A stretch of 64,000 nt of DNA from Agelaius tricolor (lineage: Eukaryota; Chordata; Aves; Passeriformes; Icteridae). This document shows positions 48,595-59,487 of this stretch, piece after piece. The notes under the pieces were generated by a model, which did no database searches, had not been told where the DNA came from, and worked only from the letters and a program-made list of their open reading frames with translations. How positions within the stretch are numbered: the stretch's first letter is position 1; every line of letters starts with the position of its first letter. A program made the translations under genes and the position numbers. The DNA lies in the NCBI GenBank assembly GCA_023055355.1, contig JALJCS010000037.1, positions 1,674,001 through 1,738,000 on the forward strand, written 5' to 3'.

Positions 48595-48774
48595 GCTTTG
48601 CAAACATCCTGAAGATCCTGAACAAGGACAGCAGCCGGGAGGAGCTGCTCTCCTTCATCCAGCAGTTTGGCTCCCACTACATCGCCGAGGCGCTCTACGG
48701 CTCCGAGTTCAGCTGCACCATCCACTTCCCCAGCAAGAAGGTCCAGCAGCAGCTCTGGCTCCAGTACCAGAAAG
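48595..48774 (+). CDS. ASTN2: ASTN2 internal exon (MACPF signature segment)
   Basis: This 180-bp exon has a pyrimidine-rich CTCCCACAG acceptor and a GTGAGG donor. Two bases finish a split glycine codon; one base is left over, expected to start a glutamate codon in the next exon outside the window. It encodes GFANILKILNKDSSREELLS, then FIQQFGSHYIAEALYGSEF and ends at QYQK. FGSHYI corresponds to the MACPF signature (aromatic-G-T/S-H-aromatic). Differences from mammals (FANILKILNK for FTNVLKILTK) are conservative. The following intron contains the antisense TRIM32 gene, the same nested arrangement known in mammals. Confidence 0.95.
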
Positions 48775-51700
48775 GTGAGGAGGGTGATGGGAACGGGCAG
48801 GGGCACAAACATCAGGTGTCATGTGCTGGTTTCCACCCACCACCCCCTTTCCCATGCATACACCATCACCATGCTGGCATGGAGGCAGGAGGCTGGTCCC
48901 AAACTGAGTGCCCAGTGTCAGCTGGCACATGCCATTGCAGCATCCCTGAGCCACCCTGCCTGCTCCTGCCCTTCAGCTTCCACCCTCTGGCTCCATCCTT
49001 GCCCAAGGTGACCCCCTTCCCCACAGTGGCCCTCCCATGCCAGGGTCAGCTGATGGAGATGTGACATAAATGAGCTGTCTCAGAATGGCTTTGTTTTATT
49101 GCTTGTGACAATGACAGTCTTTAAGGAAGTGCATTAAATCAATAGCAGACTCATTGTGCTACACCATAAATAACGAGACACATCATTAAACAGGGCAATA
49201 AACTTCAGGACTTTGAAGTAATACAATTAGGTTATGTTTATAAAAACTCCCTTATCGCTGTAGCCTTCCATTTGCCAATTCATCTCTCTCCTCCAGGGAC
49301 TTGGGGATATGCCCTGGATCTGATATTCTCCTATTCAAAAAAATATCTGTGGTGTATCACAGAGCCCACCTTAGGGCTGATGGTGACAGAGGTCATCAGG
49401 GCACTTGCCTCCTGCTCTGGTGGCACTGCCAGGAGCAGCCTCACCCCCTGGAACCCAGCAGAGAGAGGTGTTCTCCCACACACCACCTCCCTTGCTCTTG
49501 GCTCATTTTCTTCTCTGTTTCCCCAGTGTAGCTGGTCTTGTAAGCGTATTTATAACAGCCTGTGCTCATTTGTTTGGGTTTTAAATAGTGATAAATGAAG
49601 TTTGCCATAGCAATGCCCCTGTTTAGCAGGAGAAGGCACGTGGAGGTGGGTTGTTTATGTACTCATGGTGTTATTAATCACTTGGGAACATTCCTGCAGT
49701 CCAGGGGCATGTGTGTTGCTGGGGAGCAGACCCCATGGTCCCAGTGCCATCACCTGGGACCAAACCAAACCCAGACAAGGGTTTCTCAGGAGAATGAGAG
49801 GTGGGAATGAGAGGCAGCTGCTGCAGTCCAGGCCTGGCACAAGCATTGCTGCTGTTCCACCATGCTGGGGCCAGAGGGGACATGAGCAGTGCTTGACCTG
49901 GTGGTGAAATATCTCCCATTCCTTCAGTGCCACCTCCCCCATGTCAGGGGCAGCAGTGGCTCAGGGCTCAGGGCCACTGGGGTGGCACAGGGCCTCAGTG
50001 ACAGAATAATTTCCCTTTTTAGTCCATGGTATGCAGCTGGCTGAGGTGGATCCCTCCCTCCCCACCTGGGTCCTGCCCCCATTCCTGGAGCTGTGCCTGG
50101 CTGCCCTGGCATTTGTGGGGCATCCAGAGCATCCTTTCCCAGTGCCTGTGAAGCACCAAAGCACTCATGGAACCCCAGGGATCCCCTGAGGGGTTGCATG
50201 CAATGCCTGGAGATGAACTTTTCACTCCTGATTGTGAAACATTTGGGCACCAGGTGCTGGCCCTGACCTTGTGGTTTGTGCATGGCTCCATCTGTGGCTT
50301 TGGTAGCTGGTGGGGTCAGTGAGGTTGGACTTTGGGGCTGTGGGCAATGCAGAGGTGGCCAGTGTTGTATTCAGCTCTTTGATGGCCAGAAAATGCTCTT
50401 GGAAGGACATTAAGGATGTTCAGGACTCTTGGAGAGATCAGCCTGTGGACAGAGAAAGTGTCATGGGGGAAACCCAGGGCTCTGCCCCAGGGAAATTCCA
50501 GTTAGCCAAGAGAAAGAGCTTGCTGCTCATGGTAGATGGATTTTATTCCCAACTTCTCCACTGATTTACCCTCATTTTGCCAGCGACATAAGGCAGATAG
50601 GAATAAATAGCTCCAGCTAGACAGTTCTGGATGCCTTCTCCACTCAGAACCGCTCTGGCCTGCCGGGCTCCCTGCTGCTCACCAGCCCATTCTGAGCTGC
50701 TCAGTGAGCACACATATGCATCAGCTCTAATAAATATAAAAGTAGGGCCAGAATAACTGTAATTTGTTAGTGGACAAAACAGGTCACAAGAGGAGGGAGA
50801 GAGGAGAGGCTCGAGCTGATTGGAACAGCACCAGCTCTGAGAAAAATGCACATTACGGGGTGTTTGCAGCACTGCACAGAATTATTTTAATATTTTAATC
50901 AACTTCATAAATCAATCTGCAGGCCTCAGGAGGAGGCCTCCAACAATAAAGGCACAATCTGTGCGTAGAGCCCTAATTGAAAACATGGTTCTGAAGAGAA
51001 GCTCACGCTGCTGGTGCCAGGGCAGGCTCTGGCTCTGAGCTGGCCTGGAGCTGCCCAGAGCCTGTGAGGTGGGTCAGGATCTGCAGAGCTGTCCCTCCTG
51101 CCAAGGGCGGGCACAGGGACCCATCTCTGGCCAGGGACAGCGCAGAGCAGGCAGCCTGCTCTGCCTGGGGCACTGACAAGTGTTCCCTTCCTCCTGCAGG
51201 CGGATGAGGGGGGAAATGAGGTGCCAGAGCAGCCTGCCCCTGTTCCCAAGGGTTTGCAGGAGTGAATCCTGCAATGGAGAGCCAGAGAGGCACAGTGGCA
51301 GCGCTGTGGCACAGCCAGCACTGTGCTCCTTCAGGGCAGGAGTGGGAGCATCCCCCAGGCTCCCTCACAGGAGCAGCCTCAGTCTGTGAGCACCCCAAAG
51401 CAAACTCCAATTTTACTTCATGCAGAGTGATTAAAAGCCCATTTTTTGGGCTGCTTTCTCTGGCTCTGTGCAGCCAAGCAATGCTTTAACCCATTGAGTG
51501 GCCTCCAAGCAGGGACCTTGAGATGGACCCAGCCATTGATCTGTGCCATGGGAGCCTGCATTGCTTTTCTTCCCTGGTGGAGCCAGCATTTAACACTGAT
51601 GGTGCCTCATTAAGTTGGTAGCAGTTGTGTGAGGACCTTCATTTGGCAGGTGGGACAAACATGATGTCCCCAGCCAGCTCCAGCTGTGTGTAAGAATGTG

Positions 51701-52854
51701 CTGAGCCTGGTGGGATGGAGGGAACAGCTTTGTCACAGTGGTGCTGTGGATTTCTGGAGAAACCAGTGTGGAGAACACCCTGGAGTGCTGGCTGCTGCAC
51801 AGCAGTGCCTCCATGGCATCCACACTTCTTCTTTTTCTCCATTCTGCCCCCACAGTCACTAGGTTGGGGTGGATGAGGTGCTGGGAGATGACACAGCCAG
51901 GACAGCTGACCCAAACTGGGTCATTCCTCACCACACAGTGCCATAATGATAAACATGGAGGTGGAGGCTGGGAGTCACCCCACCTCAGAGACTCAGAAAT
52001 TGTACATCAGGGAAGAGAGTGATCCCTCCACCCAGCAAATCCCCCTGCTGGGAACCACTTCATTCTCTGATAAAAGTTCATAGAGAGCTGGTTGGTCTGT
52101 GGTTCCTCGTTCTGGCTGCTGAGGAGAAGAAGAGCTTGCTTAGGGAAGAGGAAGATCTGCTCTGAGAGCAAAATCTGACAGCCCTGGTGAGATTTCTGCA
52201 AGAGCTGTTGCAGTTTGCTTATTCCCACTGGAGAAGGCCAGCTGGGAAGCAGGAAGGGATGCTGATGGCTCAGGATGTGTGTGCCTGGGTGGGGAGATCC
52301 AGAGGGTTTCACTGCCCAGCTCTGAGGTTACTCTAGGTCTGCAGTGAGGGAAATGTTTGTTTTTCTTGAATTTCCTATGATCTCTAGATAGAGTTTCCTT
52401 GGCTGAGGTTCCCTGGCCATGTTGAATGCTCAGCCAGCTCAGCCTGTGGCTGCTGCAGATGGGAGAGATGCTCATGTTCCCTCTCAGTAATCGATCATTT
52501 ATAGGAATAGTCCATGGAGAGGCTCTGTTCTGGCAGGTCCTGTCACATTCCCTGAGCCTTTCTGCCCCCTGCCCTCCCCGGTATTTGCTTCTCTTCTCTT
52601 GGAAAACACTCCATGAACTGCATTTACCTGTAAGAGATCACAGCTTTCATGCTTTCTTGTGAACTCAGCAGTTTTGACAGGAGATTTCACAAATATCCTT
52701 CACAAAATTAAGGACAGCGCCTGGAGCTCTGCTAAAACAGCAGTCCATATTCCTCTGAGTGAAGCCTGTGGCTCCCTCCTGTCCTTTCAAGGCTCCATTT
52801 GTCTCCCTTCAGGTCTGATACTGCCATTAACACAATTAAGATTGAACTAGTCCA

Positions 52855-53143
52855 CAGGAACCTTTAGTTTTCCTTTCCTAGATGCAATCAGGTGCATTAA
52901 GAAAGCTGTAAAGCTACTTTTTAGCTGTTAAAGGACATAATGGGTTTCCCTTATATGTGCTTGGTCAGAAGTAGAACACAGAATTTCCCTGGTTTTGAGA
53001 TCTGTCCCTATGTACAACCATTCTATTACCTTTTTAACACTCTTAATTGCTTGGTTTATGTCATTATTTCAAACCCTCAGATTTCAACATTTTGTTCAGA
53101 GGAGGTACAAACAATCTAGCTGGTTGTCATGAAATTTAGTTTA
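52855..53143 (+). repeat. Left arm of a long inverted repeat
   Basis: The 289-bp arm starts CAGGAACCTTTAGTTTTCC and ends CATGAAATTTAGTTTA. It is the near-perfect reverse complement of 54002-54281. I find one 11-bp indel, one 2-bp indel and about four substitutions. The sequence is not one of the LTR or CR1 families seen elsewhere in the window. Confidence 0.95.
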
Positions 53144-54001
53144 GACTAAAACATGTGCTGTGAGTAAGTCTGCTAAATGACCTTATGCACTTCTCATTGT
53201 AATCCAGAATTGCCAGGCAAGTTGAGTAATTAGTTGTGCAAAATGAAATAACTTTAAATCCTCACATTGAGTAATGACCCAGAAAAATCACTTAAGCTAT
53301 ACAATAGGAACAACTCAAAGCATCTGGCTTTATTTTCACTTTTGTAGCTCTACCCTCTGATGAGGAACAGGCTCTGCTCCTCATCCCTTCATTCCCTGGC
53401 TCCTGGTTTTGCCCAGAACAATGTCCATGGCTCAGCTGTTCTGCCCTAAGAAATCAGAACTTGTGATAATCTACAGGGTAGGTCTAACAGCACCACATGA
53501 GGGTTGAATGATGTTTGATAAACCAGAAATCCGTACCTGTTTAAAGAGCTGAGCTGAGCCCAAGTGATGAAATCTTTCACCCAGATCAGCCAGGTGGCTG
53601 CAAAGGGAGGGGAAGGGAAAACCTGCTGAGGAAATGTCCCTGCTGACCATCCAGGAGCCCCTCTGGCAGCTCCACTGGCACCATCTGAGCTACAACCCCC
53701 ACACTCAGTCACAGCAGGTTTCCTCACCAGCTCAGCTCCCATGGCAGAGTTTTGATCTAAAAATAATTTAGTCGTGGTGCAACATCAGAAGAACAGCCTG
53801 AGCTGGTGCCTCCAAGGAGGGGGACTACAAACAGAGGAAACCCAGGTGTTTTAAACCCTCACAGTGTAAAGTCTGAGGTTTTCTAGGTGAGCCCATGGCT
53901 CCTGATGTGTCCACTCACCTGGCTGTGTCACCACAGGCCCCCATTGGCAGACCATGGATGAGCCAGGGACACAGGCAGTAGATTACTCACAGGACCTGTT
54001 T

Positions 54002-54281
54002 TAAACTAAATTTCATGACAACCAGCTAGATTGTTTGTACCTCCTCTGAACAAAATGTTGAAATCTGAGGGTTTGAAATAATGACATAAACCAAGCAATT
54101 AAGAGTGTTAAAAAGGTAATAGAGTGGTTGTACACAGGGACAGATCTCAAAAGCAGGGAAATTCTGTGTGTTCTACTTCTGACCAAGCACACCCATTATG
54201 TCCTTTAACAGCTAAAAAGTAGCTTTACAGCTTTCTTAATGCACCTGATTGCATCTAGGAAAGGAAAACTAAAGGTTCCTG
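54002..54281 (-). repeat. Right arm of a long inverted repeat
   Basis: The 280-bp arm starts TAAACTAAATTTCATG and ends GGAAAACTAAAGGTTCCTG, pairing with 52855-53143 across an 858-bp spacer of ordinary intron sequence. Confidence 0.95.
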
Positions 54282-57200
54282 CAGACCAGGCTCCCAAATA
54301 TAACTGAGCTCCCAGAGCCAGTGAACTCAAACCAGGCTTCTAAAACATCAGGTGACAAGGGAGATACTGCCCCTGAGGCAGTGTGAGTTAAGGTACAAAA
54401 CCAAAGCATTTGTTTATAAAGGTGGGTAGGGAAGTGTCAGGAAAAGTTCCACGAGCCTGCCAGGATCAGATTTCTCCTTGGCAACCTGACACATAAAAGG
54501 GTCTTGTAGCCACTGTGTTCCCAATCGAATCCCTGCTGGCTGTAAAATCCAATCTGCCACCGAGGGGAGAAGATGAAGTGTTTTAATAAGAAAATGAGCC
54601 GTTTGCAATGCACTTTTAATTGGATCAATTTTTCCTTTATTACACAATCTTTAAAAACCAAACACATACGTATGACCAGACGAGCTCTTCCTCCAGATAC
54701 AGAGCAGGAGCCAAACTATTTCAACATAATCCTTAATTACTCCATTTCACCTCGTTTGGCAGATGATCATGACACTGTGTGGGAGCACCACAGCAAGCAG
54801 AGCTCTGTAAAATCATCTCAGTCGAGTTTTTTCAGGGGATGTGCAGACCCTAGGTGAGGGACAGCAGATTTTCTTTTTCCCTTTTCTCCTTGAAATCTCA
54901 GACTGGAAGAGCTGCAGGCAAGACAGAGCCCCAGGCGCTGACTGCAGTGTCCTGGCCCACCAGTGCCTCACAGGGTGGTGTTATTTTTCTTAATCCTCTG
55001 AGTGAGAAACAGATGACAGACACTTTGTTTGAACTCTGTAACCAGGAACAGGCTGGAGTAACCAACTGCTCAGTTTACTGCACCAGCTTTTAATTTTTTC
55101 TTTTAATTTTTTATTTTTTTTTTTCAAGCACTCCAGGAAATGTTATTGCTAGTAGTTGTGCTGTTTGTTGCAAAAAAAAAAAAATAAAATCCATGGGAAC
55201 AGAAAATTACAGAGGTACATATTATCATAGATAATATTGCTTTAATTATTCAGGTCCACAGTAGTCTCCTGTGTGGAGCAGTTTTTGGAAGCAGGAGAAA
55301 TGTTTAAAAGAAACCAGAAGGAGAGGAGCTGCCACTGCCATAAAATTGGAAAAATGCCTTCAGTTACAATGTCATGAACTGCAGCACAGCCCAGTAATCA
55401 TCATCACTTCCCCAGAACACATATTCAAGATGAGAAAGGCTCCTCAAATTGCTGTCACATGCCTTGGGCAACTGCCCCCTCCCACCAAAAAAGAGAAGCA
55501 GAGAATGTGAATAGCAATGTAAAAGCTGGTAGCCTTGGCAAGCACACGGAGCAGCTCAGGAGGGAAGGGGAGCTGGGTCCCCTGGGCTGCCTCAGCACCA
55601 CCAACCACCTCATGTCTCAGCTCCCTTCTCCACAAGCTTTCTCCAGTACATTATAGCAGGAGAAATTGGAAGCTGCCCTGATGGAAGTCCCATCACACAG
55701 CTGTGTTTGTGTGCTCTCTCCTTCAGCACTGGCTGAGCACAACAGAGGGAAAAAAAACCACCCAAATCCCACCAAAATCTGGTTCCAGCATTTTTTCTGC
55801 AATCCCTTTAACTGCCAAACATTCAGCTAGAGCAGCAGCAGCTCACCAACCTGTTTCCCTTTGCTGTTTCAGCAGGGAAAAGTATATGGGCTAAAAAAAA
55901 AAAAATCACCTGTTGCAAACATGTTGTAGGACAAGTAGCAAACAATTTGCTGGAGCATGGCAGCCACTATAAAATCAGCTTTTATATTGTCTGTCGTGGC
56001 CCCAAATTTGCAACTACACTGTTGATGGCAACAAATAAATGCACTGCAGTGTAACTATTATCTGTGGCAGATTAACATGCTACCACTGTGCCCTATTTAA
56101 ATGCATCTTTCCTTCAATAAACTATTCTGGGCGAGCAGCACCACACTGAGGTACGCATTTATCAGCCAGGAGAGCAGCTCTGTGGGGGCCTTGGTTCACA
56201 CAGCTGCAGTTTTGTGCTTCATTTGGCCCAAAGCCTTGATGAGCAGAAATGCTGGTTCCTGCTGGTGTCGTGGAAAAAAAGAATTATAAAAAAGAAAAAA
56301 AAAATAATCTGAGGAATGTATGTTTTGCTGTGCAAGGGAAAGAAAGGCAGTGCACCAATGGATGTGCTTCCAAACCTTAAAAAAACAGAAGTGAAACAGT
56401 CCCCCCTGCCCATCCTTATCTCAGAAGTGAGTAACTTGCACAGAGGAGGTGCAGATGAGTGGAAAGCTATTGCTAAATGCAGTGGTCTGGAATGCAGAGT
56501 AGTGAAGTGCAGGTGAACATACAATACGTTGCATTTAATCTCATTTCCTACAATCTCCCAGTCTTTTTCCCCCAGCTCTTCCCCCCTTCCCCAGGAAGTT
56601 TTAGATACCAGATAGACCTTCCAAAGAGAGTTTCCAGGACACATTTAATAATAAAACAACAGTAAATAGCAACCCTAGATTTCCCCTCTTTTTCTTTTTT
56701 TTCTCCAGCCCCCTCCCTTTTTACCCCCTTCTATCTAGCAGAACTCTGATTAGTAATAAAACCCCTGTCTTCTTACAACTCAGGAATAAAGAGGGCAATT
56801 TCCTGGCTCAGCTCGGTCTCCCACGATTGCACAGTACTCACTTCACACAGAACAGACACAATTCACAAATGGCACGACGGGGCAATCTCCTGAACACCAG
56901 AAAAATGGGAGAGACAACCCTGCCTCGTCAGGGTGGAAGCAAAGCTTCATCTCCGTGCAGCTGAAGTGGCCATTTCGTTTTATGCAGTGCTGCAAGCACA
57001 AATTGCTCTCTCTAGGAGTTGCCCAGACAACTGCTACCCAGTTCCTTGCAAGTGCCACAGGATTGCCTCTGCTAGTTCTCTAAGGGAAGGTGATTTAGAG
57101 CAGTCAGTCAGTGTTTATGGCACAAAGAAAGACACAATGGTTGAAGCTGGAAGTGTAGGAGATGTGTGGCATAAGGAGGTGAAGAGGTTTATGGAGTGCC

Positions 57201-57476
57201 TAGTCACAAGAACCAAGACTGCAAGGGATGGATCCTTTCCATCACGCTTGTTCTTATTTGTAGGGATTTTATATAAAAAAGAAGAAGAAAAAGCAGACCA
57301 CCACCACCACCACAAAAGCTATTTTGTTTCTAAACACAGAACATGATGACCTCTATGCCAAATCTCCTTCAGCTATGGCACAATCTTCCTGAAGGCTTGA
57401 CACTGGTTCCCGTTGGATTGCAAGGAGGCTGCAAAAATCTCCACTGCCAAGACAGGCTTTGCTTGCAACCAAGCCT

Positions 57477-59420
57477 TTAAGGGGTGGAGTATCTTCTCTG
57501 GTGGTAACTGTAGATCTTAATGCAATGATCCCAACAGTCCAGCACCAGCAGCTGCCCTTTGGGAGTAACAGCAATACCCACGGGGCAGGTGAGTCCCTCC
57601 CGGATCAGGATGTTGTAGCCGCCTCCTTTAGGAAAATGCAGGATTTCCTTACGACTGCTGTCAGCCACGATCAGGTCTCCCCTGGAATCAACGCACATCC
57701 CGGCAATGCACCTGAAATCCTCATTCTCAGAGAAGAAATGGCTGATCTGGCGTCCCAGCTGCCCATCCGGGCCGACGGAGCCGATGGAGAAGCCTCCTTC
57801 CAAGTGGTGCTCGTACTGCCGGTTCTCCAGGTTGAGCCCCAGCCCCTGAGTGAAGTAAATGGTCCCTTCAGCATCGCAGGTGACAAACTTGGGGCGCACA
57901 GCACTGCACAGGCAGCTGTACTTTACCACCCCCACGCCACGGTCCACGGTGAAGCACCAGAGCTTGCCCCCTTCCACGTCGGTGACCACGAACTGGCCCG
58001 AGGGCAGCGCGGCGATGCCCCAGGGCTTGCTCAGCTGGCTGCGGTGACACGCCACGCAGTGGCCGTCCATGGTGTACACCTTGACAGAGTTGTCGTAGCT
58101 GTCTGTCACGCCAATCAGCCCGTGGCAGTTCATGGTGACGGAAAGAGGGGTCAAGTTGGGCAAGTCTGCTCCAAGGAAACTCAGCACGAAGCTGTCGATG
58201 CCGCTGGGGCTCCGGCGGATCTCCTTCAGGAAGCCCTTGCGGGTAAAAACCTGGATTCGGAAGTTGCCCCGGTCTGCCACGAGCACCTCGCCTTGGCTGG
58301 TGACGTGCAGGCTCACAGGGAGGTTGAACATCCCTGGCAGGCTGCCCTTGGAGCCCATCTTCTTGATGAAGGAACACTGCTGGATGCTGGTGGCTGCTTC
58401 AGGCATCCTTGGCTTGGCTGGCGAGGAATGGGGCGTGCAGCTGGGCTCCTCCTGCACCAGGTCAGGCTCCCTAAACGGTACAAAGGAGGATGCTGCGTTT
58501 TCCATGAGGGATTCCTCCACGTTAACGGTGCGGGGTTTCTTCACCACCTGCCCGATCTGCAGTGGTCCCACGTGGCTCACCTTAAGGAGTTCCACCTCTT
58601 GGAGAGTCAGCTCCCTTGGGAGAGTGTTTGTCAGTTCTGGCTCTTCCTCATCCCCTGCCTCCTCCAGGAGAGCTATATCCCCCTGCTTTATTTTGGCAAG
58701 GAAATAGTCACAGCGAGACATTATCTGCACTTCTGCTAAATTCAGCAGGTAAGCCTGCTCTTCCATCACCTGGTTATTTATCTTCTCCACTTCAGTCAAA
58801 GAGGTGGTGAAGAACTTGCGTGACCTGGCCAGTTCTTCCTGGATCTTGCGCTCCTCTTTGCTGTACTCCTGCAGAACCGCTTTGTATCTGGATTGCAGGT
58901 CCCTTGAAACATCCTCCAGAGCAGCTTTCCTTTTCTGCAGATCACCCATAAGCTCCCGAAGCCTGGCAAGCCTCGTTCCAAATTCCCTCCTACGCTCCTC
59001 AGCAGCCTCTTTGATAGCCATGACTCTGTGTCCTGGGGGCACGTGCGAAGCCTCCTTGCACGGCTCACACAAAACCAAGCTACAGCTCTTGCAAAAGTGT
59101 CTTGGCAGCCTCCTCCCGCAGACCTTGCACATGAGGAGTCCCACCACTTCCCCCAGGCCGGCCGTGTCGATGATCTTCAGCACCGTGAGGTTGTCGGTGA
59201 GCTGAGCCAAGCTGGTGATCCGTGTGATCTTGCTGCAGAAGGGGCACCGGATCCCGTTGATGCTGTTTGCCAGGAGCTTCTCCAGGCACTGCTTGCAGAT
59301 GGTGTGCCCACAGTGCAGCAGTTTGGGCCTCAGGTGCTCCTCGGTGAAGGACTCCATGCAGATGGGGCACTCCAGGACCTCTCGCAGCGCGTCCGAGTTG
59401 AGATAAGGGGCGGCAGCCAT
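57477..59420 (-). CDS. TRIM32: TRIM32, tripartite-motif E3 ubiquitin ligase
   Basis: This is a complete single-exon coding sequence of 647 codons with a TAA stop; human TRIM32 has 653. TRIM32 ubiquitinates muscle proteins and other substrates; in people its loss causes limb-girdle muscular dystrophy R8, and one B-box change causes a Bardet-Biedl form. Visible domains: RING with C18, C21, C37, H39, C42, C45, C59 and C62; B-box from C98/C101 to H126/H131, with a proline at 128 where human Pro130 sits; coiled coil about 138-200; a variable linker about 300-350; and NHL-repeat propeller about 355-647, with repeated GxxV..D and [16 protein letters not shown] near the end. The start is set by [19 protein letters not shown], two residues shorter than human. 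A splice acceptor lies 67 nt upstream of the ATG. The gene is nested antisense in an ASTN2 intron. Confidence 0.98.
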   Translation of the reverse strand: MAAAPYLNSDALREVLECPICMESFTEEHLRPKLLHCGHTICKQCLEKLLANSINGIRCPFCSKITRITSLAQLTDNLTVLKIIDTAGLGEVVGLLMCKVCGRRLPRHFCKSCSLVLCEPCKEASHVPPGHRVMAIKEAAEERRREFGTRLARLRELMGDLQKRKAALEDVSRDLQSRYKAVLQEYSKEERKIQEELARSRKFFTTSLTEVEKINNQVMEEQAYLLNLAEVQIMSRCDYFLAKIKQGDIALLEEAGDEEEPELTNTLPRELTLQEVELLKVSHVGPLQIGQVVKKPRTVNVEESLMENAASSFVPFREPDLVQEEPSCTPHSSPAKPRMPEAATSIQQCSFIKKMGSKGSLPGMFNLPVSLHVTSQGEVLVADRGNFRIQVFTRKGFLKEIRRSPSGIDSFVLSFLGADLPNLTPLSVTMNCHGLIGVTDSYDNSVKVYTMDGHCVACHRSQLSKPWGIAALPSGQFVVTDVEGGKLWCFTVDRGVGVVKYSCLCSAVRPKFVTCDAEGTIYFTQGLGLNLENRQYEHHLEGGFSIGSVGPDGQLGRQISHFFSENEDFRCIAGMCVDSRGDLIVADSSRKEILHFPKGGGYNILIREGLTCPVGIAVTPKGQLLVLDCWDHCIKIYSYHQRRYSTP

Positions 59421-59487
59421 GGTGCTCCAAGGCAGCTCTATCCAGCACAGTGCCTTGTGCTCACATCTATTCCAAGGTGCTCTGATT
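59421..59487 (-). other. TRIM32: Predicted 5' UTR part of TRIM32 coding exon with 3' splice site
   Basis: Read on the minus strand, a run of pyrimidines (CCCTTTTTTCTTCCTGGACAG) precedes 67 nt of untranslated sequence and then the TRIM32 ATG. The AG falls at plus-strand 59488-59489. This matches the known vertebrate arrangement, in which the whole TRIM32 reading frame lies in one exon preceded by a non-coding exon. It is inferred from sequence only. Confidence 0.7.

Larger units (their letters stand above)
48775..57476. other. Start of the last ASTN2 intron and likely TRIM32 3' UTR
   Basis: The part next to 57476 should hold the TRIM32 3' UTR on the minus strand. Candidate polyadenylation signals (minus strand) are ATTAAA near 56645, AATAAA near 55110 (next to an A-rich tract) and AATAAA at 54641-54636; I cannot choose between them. 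A CCA run lies near 57299-57312. The inverted repeat at 52855-54281 is the other notable item. Confidence 0.5.

Noticed and set aside
52847..54290. DNA transposon with long terminal inverted repeats
   Set aside because: No target-site duplication and no transposase trace in the 858-bp spacer; kept as an inverted repeat of unknown origin.
57459..58739. 426-codon plus-strand open frame
   Set aside because: It is an antisense shadow of the TRIM32 NHL region, whose minus-strand reading is a clear ortholog.
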